Source of the DNA: HKCCE3408 sp039183205
GTDB lineage: Bacteria > Pseudomonadota > Alphaproteobacteria > Rhodobacterales > Rhodobacteraceae
Reading direction: 5' to 3'
Length of the DNA stretch: 64,000 nt
Assembly: GCA_039183205.1 (NCBI GenBank)
Contig: JBCDBR010000018.1
Coordinates: 11,644-75,643 of the forward strand
Shown: positions 25,798 to 35,372 of the stretch, in pieces
Layout of the letters: the number at the start of each line of letters is the position of its first letter
Numbering within the stretch: position 1 is the first letter of the stretch
The notes under the pieces: generated by a model
Told to the model about the DNA's origin: nothing
The model's input: only the letters and a program-made list of their open reading frames with translations
Databases searched by the model: none
Position numbers and translations under genes: made by a program

Positions 25798-28635
25798 CTA
25801 TTCGGCCGCTTCCTGATAATTTTCCAAAGGTGGACAGGTGCACACGAGGTGGCGGTCCCCATAGACGTTGTCGATCCGGTTTACCGGCGGCCAGTATTTG
25901 TCGACCCGGAAGGCTCCGGGCGGGAAACACGCCTGATCGCGGCTATATGGCCGGTCCCAGTCTCGGGTCAGATCTTCCATCGTGTGGGGGGCGTTTTTCA
26001 GAGGATTGTTGGTTGCGTCAATGCGTCCGGTCGCGACATCCTCGATTTCCGCACGGATCGCTAACATCGCATCGCAGAACCGGTCTAACTCGGCCTTGGT
26101 CTCGGACTCGGTGGGTTCAATCATGAGCGTTCCGGCAACGGGCCAGCTCATCGTGGGCGCATGAAATCCGCAATCCATCAACCGCTTGGCAATATCGTCG
26201 ACAGTTATGCCATGTTCGGTAAAGGGACGCGTATCCAGAATGCATTCATGTGCGACGCGATCATGGCCACCACGGTAAAGCACATCATAGTCGCCCGAAA
26301 GCCGCGTTGCGAGATAGTTGGCCGCCAGGATCGCAACCTTGGTTGCCTGCGTGAGACCCGCACCGCCCATCATGCGGATATAGGCGTAGGAGATCGGAAG
26401 GATCGACGCTGACCCATAAGGCGCGGCGGCAACGGGACCCTCTCTGCCGCCGGTTTCTGGATGGCCGGGCAGGAACGGGGCCAGATGGGCCCTAACGCCA
26501 ATGGGTCCCATTCCGGGCCCACCGCCGCCATGTGGGATGCAAAACGTCTTGTGCAGGTTCAAATGGCTAACGTCGGCGCCAATCCCGCCAGGCTTTGACA
26601 AACCGACCATGGCGTTCAAATTGGCCCCGTCGAGATACACCTGACCGCCGAATTCATGGGTGATGTCGCAGATTTCCCGAACCGTGGTTTCAAACACACC
26701 GTGGGTTGATGGGTAGGTGATCATGCAGGCCGCCAATCGCGCGCCGGCAGCTTCCGCCTTGCTGCGAAAATCCGCGATATCGATATCGCCGTTCTCCGCA
26801 ACCTTGACGACAACCACATCCATACCCGCCATTTGGGCAGAGGCCGGATTGGTCCCATGCGCAGAGACGGGGATGAGGCAGATCGTTCGGTCATGATCTC
26901 CGCGCGCTTTGTGATAGGCCGCGATGGTCAAGAGCCCCGCATATTCGCCTTGTGCCCCGGAATTCGGCTGCATCGATAGGGCGTCATATCCAGTGATTTC
27001 GCATAATTTGGCGGACAAATCTTCAAGCATGTCCGCATAACCCTCAGCCTGGTCTGCCGGAGCAAAGGGGTGCAGCCGACCGAAACCTGGCCACGTAATG
27101 GGCATCATTTCCGCAGCAGCATTAAGCTTCATCGTGCAGGAGCCAAGCGGGATCATCGCTCGATCAAGCGCCAGATCACGATCGCTCAGCCGGCGCATAT
27201 ACCGCATCATCTCGGATTCGGCGCGGTTCATATGGAATATCGGATGGGTCAGATAGCCCGACCGGCGCAGCAAGTCCTCAGGGATCGCGGGGAGGCTTTG
27301 TGGTCCGACAAGCAAGATACCAAAGGCCCGCGCTACGGCACTGAGGTGCTCCTCGGTCGTGGTTTCGTCGATACTGATGCCAATGCGATCTTGTCCGACG
27401 TCCCGCAGATTGATCCCGCGGGCAACCGCCGCCGCCATGATCCGCGATTGCTTGGCGCCAACGGCAACGGTGATGGTATCGAAAAAGCTTTCGGCCTCAG
27501 GAGCATATCCACCGGCCTCTAAAGACGCCGCCAGTCGGACAGCGTTCATGTGCACCCGTTCGGCGATCGCCCGTAGCCCCTTTGGCCCATGGAATACAGC
27601 ATAAAAGCTCGCCATGACAGCTAACAGGGCCTGCGCGGTGCACACATTCGAGGTGGCTTTCTCTCGTCGAATATGCTGCTCGCGGGTCTGTAAGCTTAAG
27701 CGGTAGGCGGGATGTCCATGGCTGTCGACCGAAACGCCCACAAGACGGCCGGGCAGGGCACGCTTATAGGCCTCTTTGGTTGCCAAAAATGCGGCATGCG
27801 GACCGCCATAGCCGAGCGGCACACCAAACCGCTGCGCCGAGCCCACAGCGATATCCGCACCCATCGCACCGGGTTCTTTGACGAGCGTCAGGGCCAAAAG
27901 ATCGGTTGCCACGATGGCGATCGCCTTTTGCGCACGCAGTGCCGAGATCGCATCCGTTGGGTCCGTCAACCCGCCAAAGGTTCCGGGATATTGGAAGATC
28001 CCGCCAAACACCGTCGACGCGTCCAGGTTTTCCGGTGCCCCAACGATTACATGGATATCCAACGGCGCCGCCCGCGTTTCAATGACCGCAATCGTTTGCG
28101 GGTGGCAATTTTCGTCAACAAAAAAACCACGCGCCTTTGACTTCGCGACGCGCTCTGCCATGACCATTGCCTCCGCGGCGGCGGTCGCCTCATCCAGTAG
28201 CGAGGCATTGGCAATTTCCATGCCGGTTAGATCGGCGACCATTGTCTGGAAATTCAATAGCGCCTCAAGCCGACCTTGGCTGATCTCGGGCTGATACGGC
28301 GTATAGGCCGTATACCAAGCGGGGTTTTCCAGCACGTTCCGTTGGATCGCAGGCGGGGTATGCGTATCGTAGTAGCCTTGCCCAATCATCGAAACCATCG
28401 GCTTATTCTTGGCCGCAATATCGGCCATATGCGCCAGCAGCTCGGCCTCGGACATCGGCGACCACTCTAGCGCTTCGGGCTGTCGGATGTCGCCCGGAAC
28501 AGTCTCGTCGATCAACGCATCCAGGCTGGGGGCCCCGACCACTGCCAGCATTTCATCCATTTCAGACGGCGATGGACCAATATGGCGCCGATTGGCGAAG
28601 TCCGTCGGATCGTAGTCAGTGGTCGTCCAAGGCAT
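25798..28635 (-). CDS. gcvP: Glycine dehydrogenase (decarboxylating), P-protein GcvP
   Basis: PLP-dependent P-protein of the glycine cleavage system: decarboxylates glycine and passes the aminomethyl group to lipoyl-GcvH. 945 residues, the full-length fused (homodimeric) form. The PLP lysine is K696 in HLNLHKTFCIPHGGGGPG; other signatures are the N-terminal RHIGPSPSEMDEML and the mid-protein MIPLGSCTMKLNA. Third gene of gcvT-gcvH-gcvP, 63 bp after gcvH, under the glycine riboswitch. Confidence 0.97.
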   Translation of the reverse strand: MPWTTTDYDPTDFANRRHIGPSPSEMDEMLAVVGAPSLDALIDETVPGDIRQPEALEWSPMSEAELLAHMADIAAKNKPMVSMIGQGYYDTHTPPAIQRNVLENPAWYTAYTPYQPEISQGRLEALLNFQTMVADLTGMEIANASLLDEATAAAEAMVMAERVAKSKARGFFVDENCHPQTIAVIETRAAPLDIHVIVGAPENLDASTVFGGIFQYPGTFGGLTDPTDAISALRAQKAIAIVATDLLALTLVKEPGAMGADIAVGSAQRFGVPLGYGGPHAAFLATKEAYKRALPGRLVGVSVDSHGHPAYRLSLQTREQHIRREKATSNVCTAQALLAVMASFYAVFHGPKGLRAIAERVHMNAVRLAASLEAGGYAPEAESFFDTITVAVGAKQSRIMAAAVARGINLRDVGQDRIGISIDETTTEEHLSAVARAFGILLVGPQSLPAIPEDLLRRSGYLTHPIFHMNRAESEMMRYMRRLSDRDLALDRAMIPLGSCTMKLNAAAEMMPITWPGFGRLHPFAPADQAEGYADMLEDLSAKLCEITGYDALSMQPNSGAQGEYAGLLTIAAYHKARGDHDRTICLIPVSAHGTNPASAQMAGMDVVVVKVAENGDIDIADFRSKAEAAGARLAACMITYPSTHGVFETTVREICDITHEFGGQVYLDGANLNAMVGLSKPGGIGADVSHLNLHKTFCIPHGGGGPGMGPIGVRAHLAPFLPGHPETGGREGPVAAAPYGSASILPISYAYIRMMGGAGLTQATKVAILAANYLATRLSGDYDVLYRGGHDRVAHECILDTRPFTEHGITVDDIAKRLMDCGFHAPTMSWPVAGTLMIEPTESETKAELDRFCDAMLAIRAEIEDVATGRIDATNNPLKNAPHTMEDLTRDWDRPYSRDQACFPPGAFRVDKYWPPVNRIDNVYGDRHLVCTCPPLENYQEAAE

Positions 28636-28698
28636 GGCATACTCCGGTGGCTTGGGATTGTTCGATAGGCGGCGGTCTTGGTCGCCCGACGTAGCTCG

Positions 28699-29061
28699 CT
28701 AGTCGGCAATGAAATCCTTGTATTCGGCTTCGTCCATGTATTCATCGATCGCAGCCAGGTCCTGAACCCGCATCTTGAAGAACCACCCGTTGCCAAGCGG
28801 GTCTTCGTTGACGAGCCCAGGATTGTCGGCCAATGCTGCGTTTACTTCCACAATCTCGCCGTCAAGGGGTGCCAGGATATCCGACGCGGCCTTTACGCTT
28901 TCAATGACGACAACTTCGTCGTCCTTGGCAGCCTCGGTGCCTTCCTCTGGCAGTTCCACGAAAACCACATCTCCCAGCTCGCTGGCCGCGTGCTCGGAAA
29001 TCCCGACCACGACGAGATCGTCTTCGATGCGCAACCATTCATGCTCTTCGGTGAATTTCAT
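28699..29061 (-). CDS. gcvH: Glycine cleavage system H protein
   Basis: Lipoyl-carrier protein of the glycine cleavage system, 120 residues. The lipoylated lysine is K57 in VVVIESVKAASDILAP. The N-terminal MKFTEEHEWLRIEDD and GVVFVELPEEG-type strand (DVVFVELPEEGTEA) are typical. The C-terminal NPLGNGWFFKM-type end reads DPLGNGWFFKMRVQD. It shuttles the aminomethyl intermediate between GcvP and GcvT. Confidence 0.97.
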   Translation of the reverse strand: MKFTEEHEWLRIEDDLVVVGISEHAASELGDVVFVELPEEGTEAAKDDEVVVIESVKAASDILAPLDGEIVEVNAALADNPGLVNEDPLGNGWFFKMRVQDLAAIDEYMDEAEYKDFIAD

Positions 29062-29081
29062 CGCTGTCTCCTCTGATCGCT

Positions 29082-30185
29082 TTAGCGTTTGTAGCCTCGG
29101 GCTACGAATGGTGTTGCGGTTTGTTGGATCGGCAGGCGCTTGCCGCGCACCTCCCCCCAGATCATGGCATCTTTGGGATGGCTTGCGTCGACTAATCCTA
29201 GCGCGATCGGTCCCGCGACGCTTGGCCCAAATCCGCCCGATGTGATCTGGCCGATCTCCGTTCCTCCATCGGCGGCATCAAACAAGACCACACCGGCGCG
29301 CATCGGCGCCCGGCCTTCCGGCCGTAGACCGACACGGCGGCGGGGCGCACCGTAGAGCATCTGTTCAAAGATCGCGTCAGCGCCGGAAAATCCGCCTTCT
29401 CTGGCGCCGCCGGGCCTGCGCACCTTTGGGATCGCCCAGGTTAGACCCGCTTCGATTGGCGAAATGTCCGGCGACAAGTCCTGACCATAGAGCGGCAAGC
29501 CGGCTTCGAGGCGCAACGAATCCCGGGCGCCAAGGCCAATGGGTGCAACCCTTGGGTCGGTTAGAAGCACTTGGGCAAATGCGGGCGCTACAGAAACGGG
29601 GACAGAGATTTCAAACCCGTCCTCACCGGTATAGCCGGACCGTGAAATCCACAGTGCGGCGTCCTGCCATTTCATCTCTGCGGCATCCATGAAACGCATG
29701 TTGCCAACGGCGGGCAGCAAAACCGATAGTGCGTCGACCGCCGCTGGTCCCTGCAGCGCCAACAGCGCCCGGTCCGTAACCTCAGAGACACCTTCGATAT
29801 GCGCCCTGAGATGCAACATGTCTGCGGCCGCCGTGGCCGCGTTCACGACCAGGAAGAGGTCATTTTCGCGCCGCGCAATCATCAAATCATCCAAGCAGCC
29901 GCCGTCCTGGTCGAGAAAAAGGCCATAGCGCTGGCGCCCGGTCGAAAGACCCACGACATCGGTCGGTACCAAGGTTTCAAGGGCCATGGCGGCATCCGTC
30001 GGCAGCAGGATTTGGCCCATATGGCTGACATCGAACAGGCCAGCCTTTTGGCGGCACCATAGGTGCTCGGCCATAACGCCTCGGTCGTATTGAACGGGCA
30101 TCGACCAGCCCGCGAACGGCACCATGCGTGCACCAAGCGAACGGTGCAAAGCATCAAGCGGCAGTGCATGTAGTCGGTCAGTCAT
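29082..30185 (-). CDS. gcvT: Aminomethyltransferase, T-protein GcvT
   Basis: Tetrahydrofolate-dependent aminomethyltransferase of glycine cleavage: releases ammonia and makes 5,10-methylene-THF. From ATG 30185 (MTDRLHALPLDALH) it has 367 residues; GGAGG lies 6-7 nt upstream. Signatures are MVPFAGWSMPVQYD, LFDVSHMGQ, GYTGEDGFEI, LGARDSLRLEAGLPLYGQDL and the C-terminal GxVxSGGFGPS-like QITSGGFGPSV. The ORF could extend to 30248, but that part lies in the riboswitch. First gene of the operon. Confidence 0.95.
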   Translation of the reverse strand: MTDRLHALPLDALHRSLGARMVPFAGWSMPVQYDRGVMAEHLWCRQKAGLFDVSHMGQILLPTDAAMALETLVPTDVVGLSTGRQRYGLFLDQDGGCLDDLMIARRENDLFLVVNAATAAADMLHLRAHIEGVSEVTDRALLALQGPAAVDALSVLLPAVGNMRFMDAAEMKWQDAALWISRSGYTGEDGFEISVPVSVAPAFAQVLLTDPRVAPIGLGARDSLRLEAGLPLYGQDLSPDISPIEAGLTWAIPKVRRPGGAREGGFSGADAIFEQMLYGAPRRRVGLRPEGRAPMRAGVVLFDAADGGTEIGQITSGGFGPSVAGPIALGLVDASHPKDAMIWGEVRGKRLPIQQTATPFVARGYKR

Positions 30186-30219
30186 TAGCATCCTCCGCTT
30201 TGCGCCAGCAAAAGCAAAT

Positions 30220-30236
30220 GGCCGCAAAACGCGGCC
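30220..30236 (-). promoter_or_regulatory. Hairpin in the gcvT leader, possible riboswitch expression platform
   Basis: GGCCGC, 5-nt loop, GCGGCC: a 6-bp perfect stem between the second glycine aptamer and the gcvT ribosome site. It is followed on the minus strand by ATTTGCTTTTG, a poor T-run, so termination versus another mechanism is not decided. Confidence 0.4.
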
Positions 30237-30244
30237 GGGATGCC

Positions 30245-30400
30245 CCATCTGTCCTTTTGCCTGAGATCGCTATCCCTTCGGCGGAGGCACGTGGCCTCTC
30301 TCTCCAGATCGTTGGTCCCATGCGCGGTCCGCTTGCCTGAGAGTTTACCGGGGCGGTTTCCCCTTCGGCCCTGGCGCGTCGCCAGTGTCTCCCGTGCATG
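30245..30400 (-). ncRNA. Tandem glycine riboswitch upstream of gcvT
   Basis: Read on the minus strand. Aptamer 1 starts about 30395 with CGGGAGACACTGG and contains GCCGAAGGGG and CTCTCAGGCAAGCGGACC. Aptamer 2 has CTGGAGAGAGAGG, GCCGAAGGGA and ATCTCAGGCAAAAGGACAG, ending about 30248. Both conserved cores of the glycine riboswitch (GCCGAAGG and CUCAGGCAAAAGGAC) are therefore present twice, the classical tandem form. Glycine binding to such RNAs turns on the glycine cleavage operon. Confidence 0.93.
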
Positions 30401-30480
30401 AGTTCGATGCGACGTAGCATGCTTCGGGCCGAACCGACAAGCCCCTTGCTGAACACGTGGGCTTCGGCCACAAGCAAACC

Positions 30481-31053
30481 ATGGAAACGGCATATTTTTT
30501 TGGCTATGGCAGCCTGGTGAACCGTGCGACGCATGATTACCCCGAGGCGCAGCCAGCCTGGGTAATCGGATGGCAACGCGAATGGAAGAAAACCGCCTAT
30601 AGAATGGCAGCCTTCCTAAGCGTGACGCAAGTCGTCGGTGCAGAATTGGGCGGGCTCATTGCTGCGGTCCCCGGCCAGGATTGGGCAGCACTTGATCTGA
30701 GGGAGGCGGCCTACTTTCGCAAAAAGGTGGCGGTCCGCACGGCGCAGGCGACCCAAAGGGCAGAAATTTATCAAGTCCACGCCAACCACGTCACCGAGGA
30801 TCATGAGACCCACCCGATCTTGCTCAGTTATCTCGATACGGTTTTGCAGGGATATGCCCAAGAATTTGGACCTAGCGGTGTCGCCGATTTCTTTGCGACC
30901 ACATCCGGATGGGAGCTCGGCATTCTGAATGACCGTGATGCGCCGATCTATTCACGAACGCAGCCGCTGCTTCGTTCGGAGAGGGACATGATCGACCGCC
31001 ATCTGGCCGATGTGGGGTGCAAAATCGTTCTGCAAGACCCGCGCCGCGCCTAG
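30481..31053 (+). CDS. Gamma-glutamylcyclotransferase-like protein
   Basis: From ATG 30481 (METAYFFGYGSLVNRATHDYP) it has 190 residues. The FGYGSLVN motif is the hallmark substrate loop of the gamma-glutamylcyclotransferase (BtrG/AIG2-like) fold; RRAEIYQVHANHV-type strands follow, and no membrane segment is seen. These enzymes release 5-oxoproline from gamma-glutamyl amines or peptides; the substrate here is unknown. Upstream in-frame ATG 30457 is less likely. It is divergent from the gcv leader and overlaps the MATE gene end by 4 bp. Confidence 0.8.
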   Translation: METAYFFGYGSLVNRATHDYPEAQPAWVIGWQREWKKTAYRMAAFLSVTQVVGAELGGLIAAVPGQDWAALDLREAAYFRKKVAVRTAQATQRAEIYQVHANHVTEDHETHPILLSYLDTVLQGYAQEFGPSGVADFFATTSGWELGILNDRDAPIYSRTQPLLRSERDMIDRHLADVGCKIVLQDPRRA

Positions 31054-32444
31054 CGCCGAACGTGCAATACTTGCATGATGCGGACATGAGGCTGAAAGGG
31101 TTCGTCGCGCGCAAGACCCGCTTCGCGTGACATGGTGCGCAAGGCCAGCCAAACAGCAAGTCCACCAAATAAAACGCCACCGATAGCTTGCCCGATTAAA
31201 ACACCGCCCGCGCCCAAAAGTGCTGCACCCCCGATGACAAACGGGATTGTGCCGATGGTATGCCGACCCCAATTTATCCAGGTGGAGTAATAGGGATGGC
31301 CCAAATTGTTGAATGCGGCGTTAGAGACGAAAATCATTCCGTTGAAGAACCACATCAAGGCCAGCGGTCCACAAAAGAGAAACACGATCTCGCGGGCCGC
31401 GCCCTCGGCGCCAAATAGGTCGGCGATCGGTGCCCTTAGAACGAATAGGATGAGGCTTGCCAATCCGACGGCAAGTGCCGTGAACACAATCGCATCGCGA
31501 AAGCCGCGGCGCACCCGAGCGTGATCGCCCGCACCGAAATTCTGGCCCAGGATTGGCCCAACCGCGCCGGATAGGGCGAAGATTACAGCAAAAGCCACCG
31601 GCGTTAGGCGCGCAGCAATCGCCATGCCCGCCACGGCCTCTTCGCCAAACGCCGCCATGGAACGTGTGACAATGGCCTGTCCGACCGGTGTCGCGAATTG
31701 CGTTAAGATCGCGGGAAAGGCGATCGTAACGATCGGACCAAAGTCGGCCGAAAGGTTTGGCACATGCGGTCGCGCCAGCGCGTCGCCGCGCTTTAGCAGC
31801 GGCCAAAGCGCGGCTGCGCCCATGGTTATTCGCGCCGCCACCGAAGCCATCGCCGCGCCTTGAAGTTCCAAATTGAGGCCGAAGATCAAGATCGGATCGA
31901 GCACGGCGTTGACAACCCCGGCCCAGATCGTTGCCATCATGGATGTCCGCGCCTCGCCATGGGCGCGGAGGATCGCGCCACCGACCATGCCCACGATCAA
32001 AAGGGGCAGAGACGGCACGATAATCTGCAGATAGCTGACCGCTAGGTCCTGCGTCAGGCCACTTGCCCCGACAAGCGATGTCAGCTGCGGCAGAAAGGAC
32101 CATACAATGGCCGCAAAGAGCGCACCAAAAACCACACCCAAAATTAGCGCGTTGGTGGCCCGGCGTGCCGCTAGCGGTGCATCATCGGCGCCTAGCGCGC
32201 GCGCTACCAACGCGCCCGCGGCTATGGCCATTCCGATACCAAAGGACGACGTGAAGAACAAAAGCGCGCCGGCATACCCAACGGCTGCGGCAAGCTCGTC
32301 CTTTCCCAGCATTGAAATGAACAGCATATCGACGAGGTCGACCACGAAGACCGCCATCAATCCGACCGACGCAGTCAGCGACATCACCGTGATGTGCCTG
32401 AACAAGGAGCCCGTTCGGAATTTCGCCGCTTCTGCCATTTCCAA
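31050..32444 (-). CDS. MATE-family multidrug efflux transporter
   Basis: 464-residue inner-membrane protein with about 12 hydrophobic segments in two similar halves, characteristic of MATE (NorM/DinF) antiporters driven by Na+ or H+. Typical segments include the N-terminal LFRHITVMSLTASVGLMAVFVVDLVDMLFIS, the internal GEARTSMMATIWAGVVNAVLDPILIF, and the second-half GPILGQNFGAGDHARVRRGF (each split by loops). The substrate cannot be named. It reads towards the GGCT-like gene; 121 bp separate it from gltX upstream. Confidence 0.92.
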   Translation of the reverse strand: MEMAEAAKFRTGSLFRHITVMSLTASVGLMAVFVVDLVDMLFISMLGKDELAAAVGYAGALLFFTSSFGIGMAIAAGALVARALGADDAPLAARRATNALILGVVFGALFAAIVWSFLPQLTSLVGASGLTQDLAVSYLQIIVPSLPLLIVGMVGGAILRAHGEARTSMMATIWAGVVNAVLDPILIFGLNLELQGAAMASVAARITMGAAALWPLLKRGDALARPHVPNLSADFGPIVTIAFPAILTQFATPVGQAIVTRSMAAFGEEAVAGMAIAARLTPVAFAVIFALSGAVGPILGQNFGAGDHARVRRGFRDAIVFTALAVGLASLILFVLRAPIADLFGAEGAAREIVFLFCGPLALMWFFNGMIFVSNAAFNNLGHPYYSTWINWGRHTIGTIPFVIGGAALLGAGGVLIGQAIGGVLFGGLAVWLALRTMSREAGLARDEPFQPHVRIMQVLHVRR

Positions 32445-32565
32445 GCCTAATCACGGCGTTGCAGGACAAACCAGCGCAGAAATGCGCGGAGATCGCCTGA
32501 CAACCGTGCACTTACGCACGCAAGCGCTGGCTGTATCGGTTGCGGATAAGCGGTCGTCCAAAAAC

Positions 32566-33888
32566 CTAGAGTGCAGGTTTTTTCTGCATCAGCGCCATCA
32601 CATCCGCCATTTCCGGCCCGCGTGGCCGGCCCGTCACGGCCAAGCGCAACGGCATAAATAAGGCCCGGCCTTTACGCCCAGTGGCCTCTTTCACTGCACC
32701 GGTCCAGGCGCCCCAAGTCTCGGATGTGTAGGGCGGCTCTGGGAGCAGGTCAAACGCCTCAGTTACGAAGGCCAAGTCCTCCTCGGCCACGATCGGTGTG
32801 CCACCATCCCGAAACAGCGTCCACCAAGACGAAATATCCGCGCGTGTGGCAACGGTCTCCCGCGCGACCGACCAAAATTGTGCCGCCAAGTCATGTGGGA
32901 CGCCTGCCGCGGCGACGTCCGCAGCCACTGCTTCAAAGTCCAGACCATGCAAATACCGCGCAGTCAGCGGCGTGAGGTCATCGACATCGAACTTTGTCGG
33001 TGTTGCGCCGAAATGGTCCAGCGAAAACCCGGCGGCCAAGTCTTCGATCGAACTGGCCAATTCAATTGGCTGAGAGGAGCCGAGCCGGGCCATTTGACTG
33101 AGCAATGCCATAGGCTCAATGCCCGCCGCGCGCAGATCGCGAAGCGCCAAGGTGCCCAAACGTTTCGACAGCGGCTCGCCTTGCGGCCCGGTTAGCAGGG
33201 AATGATGCGCAAAGGCCGGCGGCGTGAACCCAAGCGCGGCCATAATCTGTATTTGGGTGGCCGTATTGGTGACGTGGTCCAAGCCACGAACCACGTCTGT
33301 GACACCCATATCGGTATCGTCCACGACGCTGGCAATCGTATATAGCACCTGTCCGTCTGCGCGGATTAATACCGGGTCAGAAACAGACGATGCGTCGATG
33401 GAGGTCTCGCCCAGGATCCCGTCAGTCCAATCGATCCGTTCACGGTCGAGTTTAAAGCGCCAAACCCCTTGCCCGCGTTCCGCGCGCAGCGCGTCGCGTT
33501 CAGAGCCCGACAGTGAAAGTGCAGCGCGGTCGTAGACCGGAGGCTGACCCATGTTGAGCTGTTTTTTGCGTTTTAGATCAAGCTCGGTCGGGGTTTCCCA
33601 GGCCTCATAGAGCCGGGCGGCTTGGCGCAGCTTATCTGCTGCGTCGGCATATAGATCGAGCCGTTCTGACTGCCTTTCCTCACGATCCCATGTCAAACCC
33701 AACCATTCGAGATCTTCTCGAATTGCGTCTACAAATTCCACGGTCGAGCGTTCGGGGTCGGTATCGTCCAGGCGCAAAATGAATTGCCCGCCCGCCTTGC
33801 GCGCGATGAGGTGGTTGAACAACGCTGCTCGCAAGTTGCCAACGTGCAGGTAACCCGTCGGGGACGGCGCGAAGCGGGTCGTTGTCAT
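32566..33888 (-). CDS. gltX: Glutamyl-tRNA synthetase
   Basis: Class I GluRS of 440 residues: HIGH-type motif TGYLHVGNLRAALF (H15) and KMSKS-type motif PLSKRLGTLAL. The N-terminal MTTTRFAPSPTG is the family hallmark. The length is on the short side, as in one of the two GltX copies commonly carried by alphaproteobacteria; one copy may charge tRNA-Gln for transamidation, which cannot be settled here. Divergent from the zincin gene. Confidence 0.95.
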   Translation of the reverse strand: MTTTRFAPSPTGYLHVGNLRAALFNHLIARKAGGQFILRLDDTDPERSTVEFVDAIREDLEWLGLTWDREERQSERLDLYADAADKLRQAARLYEAWETPTELDLKRKKQLNMGQPPVYDRAALSLSGSERDALRAERGQGVWRFKLDRERIDWTDGILGETSIDASSVSDPVLIRADGQVLYTIASVVDDTDMGVTDVVRGLDHVTNTATQIQIMAALGFTPPAFAHHSLLTGPQGEPLSKRLGTLALRDLRAAGIEPMALLSQMARLGSSQPIELASSIEDLAAGFSLDHFGATPTKFDVDDLTPLTARYLHGLDFEAVAADVAAAGVPHDLAAQFWSVARETVATRADISSWWTLFRDGGTPIVAEEDLAFVTEAFDLLPEPPYTSETWGAWTGAVKEATGRKGRALFMPLRLAVTGRPRGPEMADVMALMQKKPAL

Positions 33889-33949
33889 TGCGCTCTCCTT
33901 TGCCGCGCGTGCTCTTTCATAGGCCGGCCAAATTGTCCATATCGCTCAG

Positions 33950-34357
33950 ATGATGGACTGGACATTTGAAACGGCCCCCAGCCTCGCGATGATCGAGGCT
34001 CTGGCCTTTGCCGCGCGCGACAGACTGCCGCCGCCCTTTGACCAAGCAGCCAAAGACGTTGTTCTGCAGGTCGAGGACTTTGCCACAGCTGAGATGCTTG
34101 CGGCACTCGATATTGAGGATCCGTTTGACCTCACGGGCCTCTACGAAGGCACGCCGCTGACCGAAAAATCCTCCTTCGATCAGCCTTTGGGACCCGATAC
34201 AATCTGGCTCTTCCGGCGCCCAATGTTGGAGGAATGGGTTGATCGCGGCAACGTCAGTCTGGGCGCCTTGGTTGGCCATGTTTTGGTCCACGAGATGGCG
34301 CATCATTTCGGATGGTCCGATGACGACATTGCCGCGATTGACCGATGGTGGGAATGA
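33950..34357 (+). CDS. Zincin-like metallopeptidase family protein
   Basis: 135-residue member of the small bacterial zincin family (PF06262, formerly DUF1025). The zinc motif HEMAHHFGWSDDDI near residues 113-126 fits HExxH plus a downstream acidic ligand. FDQPLGPDTIWLFRRPML is the strand/loop typical of the family. No signal peptide, so cytosolic. Substrate unknown. Starts 61 bp from gltX on the opposite strand. Confidence 0.88.
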   Translation: MMDWTFETAPSLAMIEALAFAARDRLPPPFDQAAKDVVLQVEDFATAEMLAALDIEDPFDLTGLYEGTPLTEKSSFDQPLGPDTIWLFRRPMLEEWVDRGNVSLGALVGHVLVHEMAHHFGWSDDDIAAIDRWWE

Positions 34358-34441
34358 CGTGCACGAGGTCGTGAGCGGGCAATGCCCCAAAATGAGACTA
34401 TGTTAACCGTGTAGAGTTTTCCCAAAACCCCGGAGAGCATT

Positions 34442-35353
34442 ATGTCTCGATTGACCCGCCGTTCCGTACTTGGTGCCGCCGCCGTTATACCCTTGGCCCC
34501 GAACCTGTTGCGTGCCGAGGCGCCGATGCTCGGCGTCTCCTTCGCTCAACATCGCCGCTTCTTGCTTGGTGATTTCGAAGTGACAACGATCCTCGCAGGC
34601 ACGACACCGCGCGAAGATCCGCAATCGATCTTCGGAACAAACGTCTCGGCCGAAGAATTTGCCGCAGTAAGCGATGCCAATTTTCTGTCGACGGAGGTGG
34701 CGCAGTTTTATTTCACACCAACAGTGGTCAATACCGGTGCGGAACTCGTGCTTTTTGACACCGGCCTTTCGGGCCCTGGCACCACAGCCGTGCTGGCAGC
34801 TGCGGGCTACGCTCCAGAGCAATTTGACAAGGTCGTTCTAACCCATATGCACGGCGATCACATCGGCGGATTGATGTCCGACGGGGCACCAACCTTTGCG
34901 AACGCAACCTACGTAACCGGCCAGACCGAGTTTGATTTCTGGGCAGGTGCCGGGAACGATGGGTTTGAGGCGAACGTGCGCCCGCTCGCGGATCGGTTCA
35001 GCTTTGTCGGGGACGATGCGGCTGTGACAGGCGGCGTGACGTCGGTTGCCAGCCACGGGCACACGCCCGGCCACATGGCTTATCGGGTCGATAGCGGCGA
35101 TGCGGCACTTTTGATCATGGGCGATCTTGCCGCCCACCCGATCTGGTCGATCGCCAATCCCGATTGGGAATTGCGCTTTGACATGGACAAGGCGGCCGCT
35201 TCGGCAACGCGGCGGCGCATGCTCGATATGGCCGCCGTTGATCGCATACCATCGGTGTTCTACCACGTGCCGTTCCCCGCCATCGGCTATGTAGATACAG
35301 ATGGCGACGGCTACCGCTGGATCCCTGAAACCGGGCAACTTATGGCCGGCTGA
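34442..35353 (+). CDS. Tat-exported metallo-beta-lactamase-fold hydrolase
   Basis: 303 residues. The N-terminus SRLTRRSVLGAAAVIPLAPNLLRAEA is a twin-arginine (RRSVLG) export signal. The mature domain is an MBL fold with the zinc motif THMHGDHIGG, plus GHTPGHMAY and the LIMGDLAAH strand. The group (near the AHL-lactonase/quinoprotein-relay branch) hydrolyses esters, lactones or similar; the substrate is not identifiable. Monocistronic between the zincin and DUF1801 genes. Confidence 0.88.
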   Translation: MSRLTRRSVLGAAAVIPLAPNLLRAEAPMLGVSFAQHRRFLLGDFEVTTILAGTTPREDPQSIFGTNVSAEEFAAVSDANFLSTEVAQFYFTPTVVNTGAELVLFDTGLSGPGTTAVLAAAGYAPEQFDKVVLTHMHGDHIGGLMSDGAPTFANATYVTGQTEFDFWAGAGNDGFEANVRPLADRFSFVGDDAAVTGGVTSVASHGHTPGHMAYRVDSGDAALLIMGDLAAHPIWSIANPDWELRFDMDKAAASATRRRMLDMAAVDRIPSVFYHVPFPAIGYVDTDGDGYRWIPETGQLMAG

Positions 35354-35372
35354 CCGAAGCTGTAAATCGACT

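Noticed and set aside
30186..30248. Longer N-terminus of gcvT
   Set aside because: Would overlap the riboswitch leader; GGAGG supports ATG 30185.
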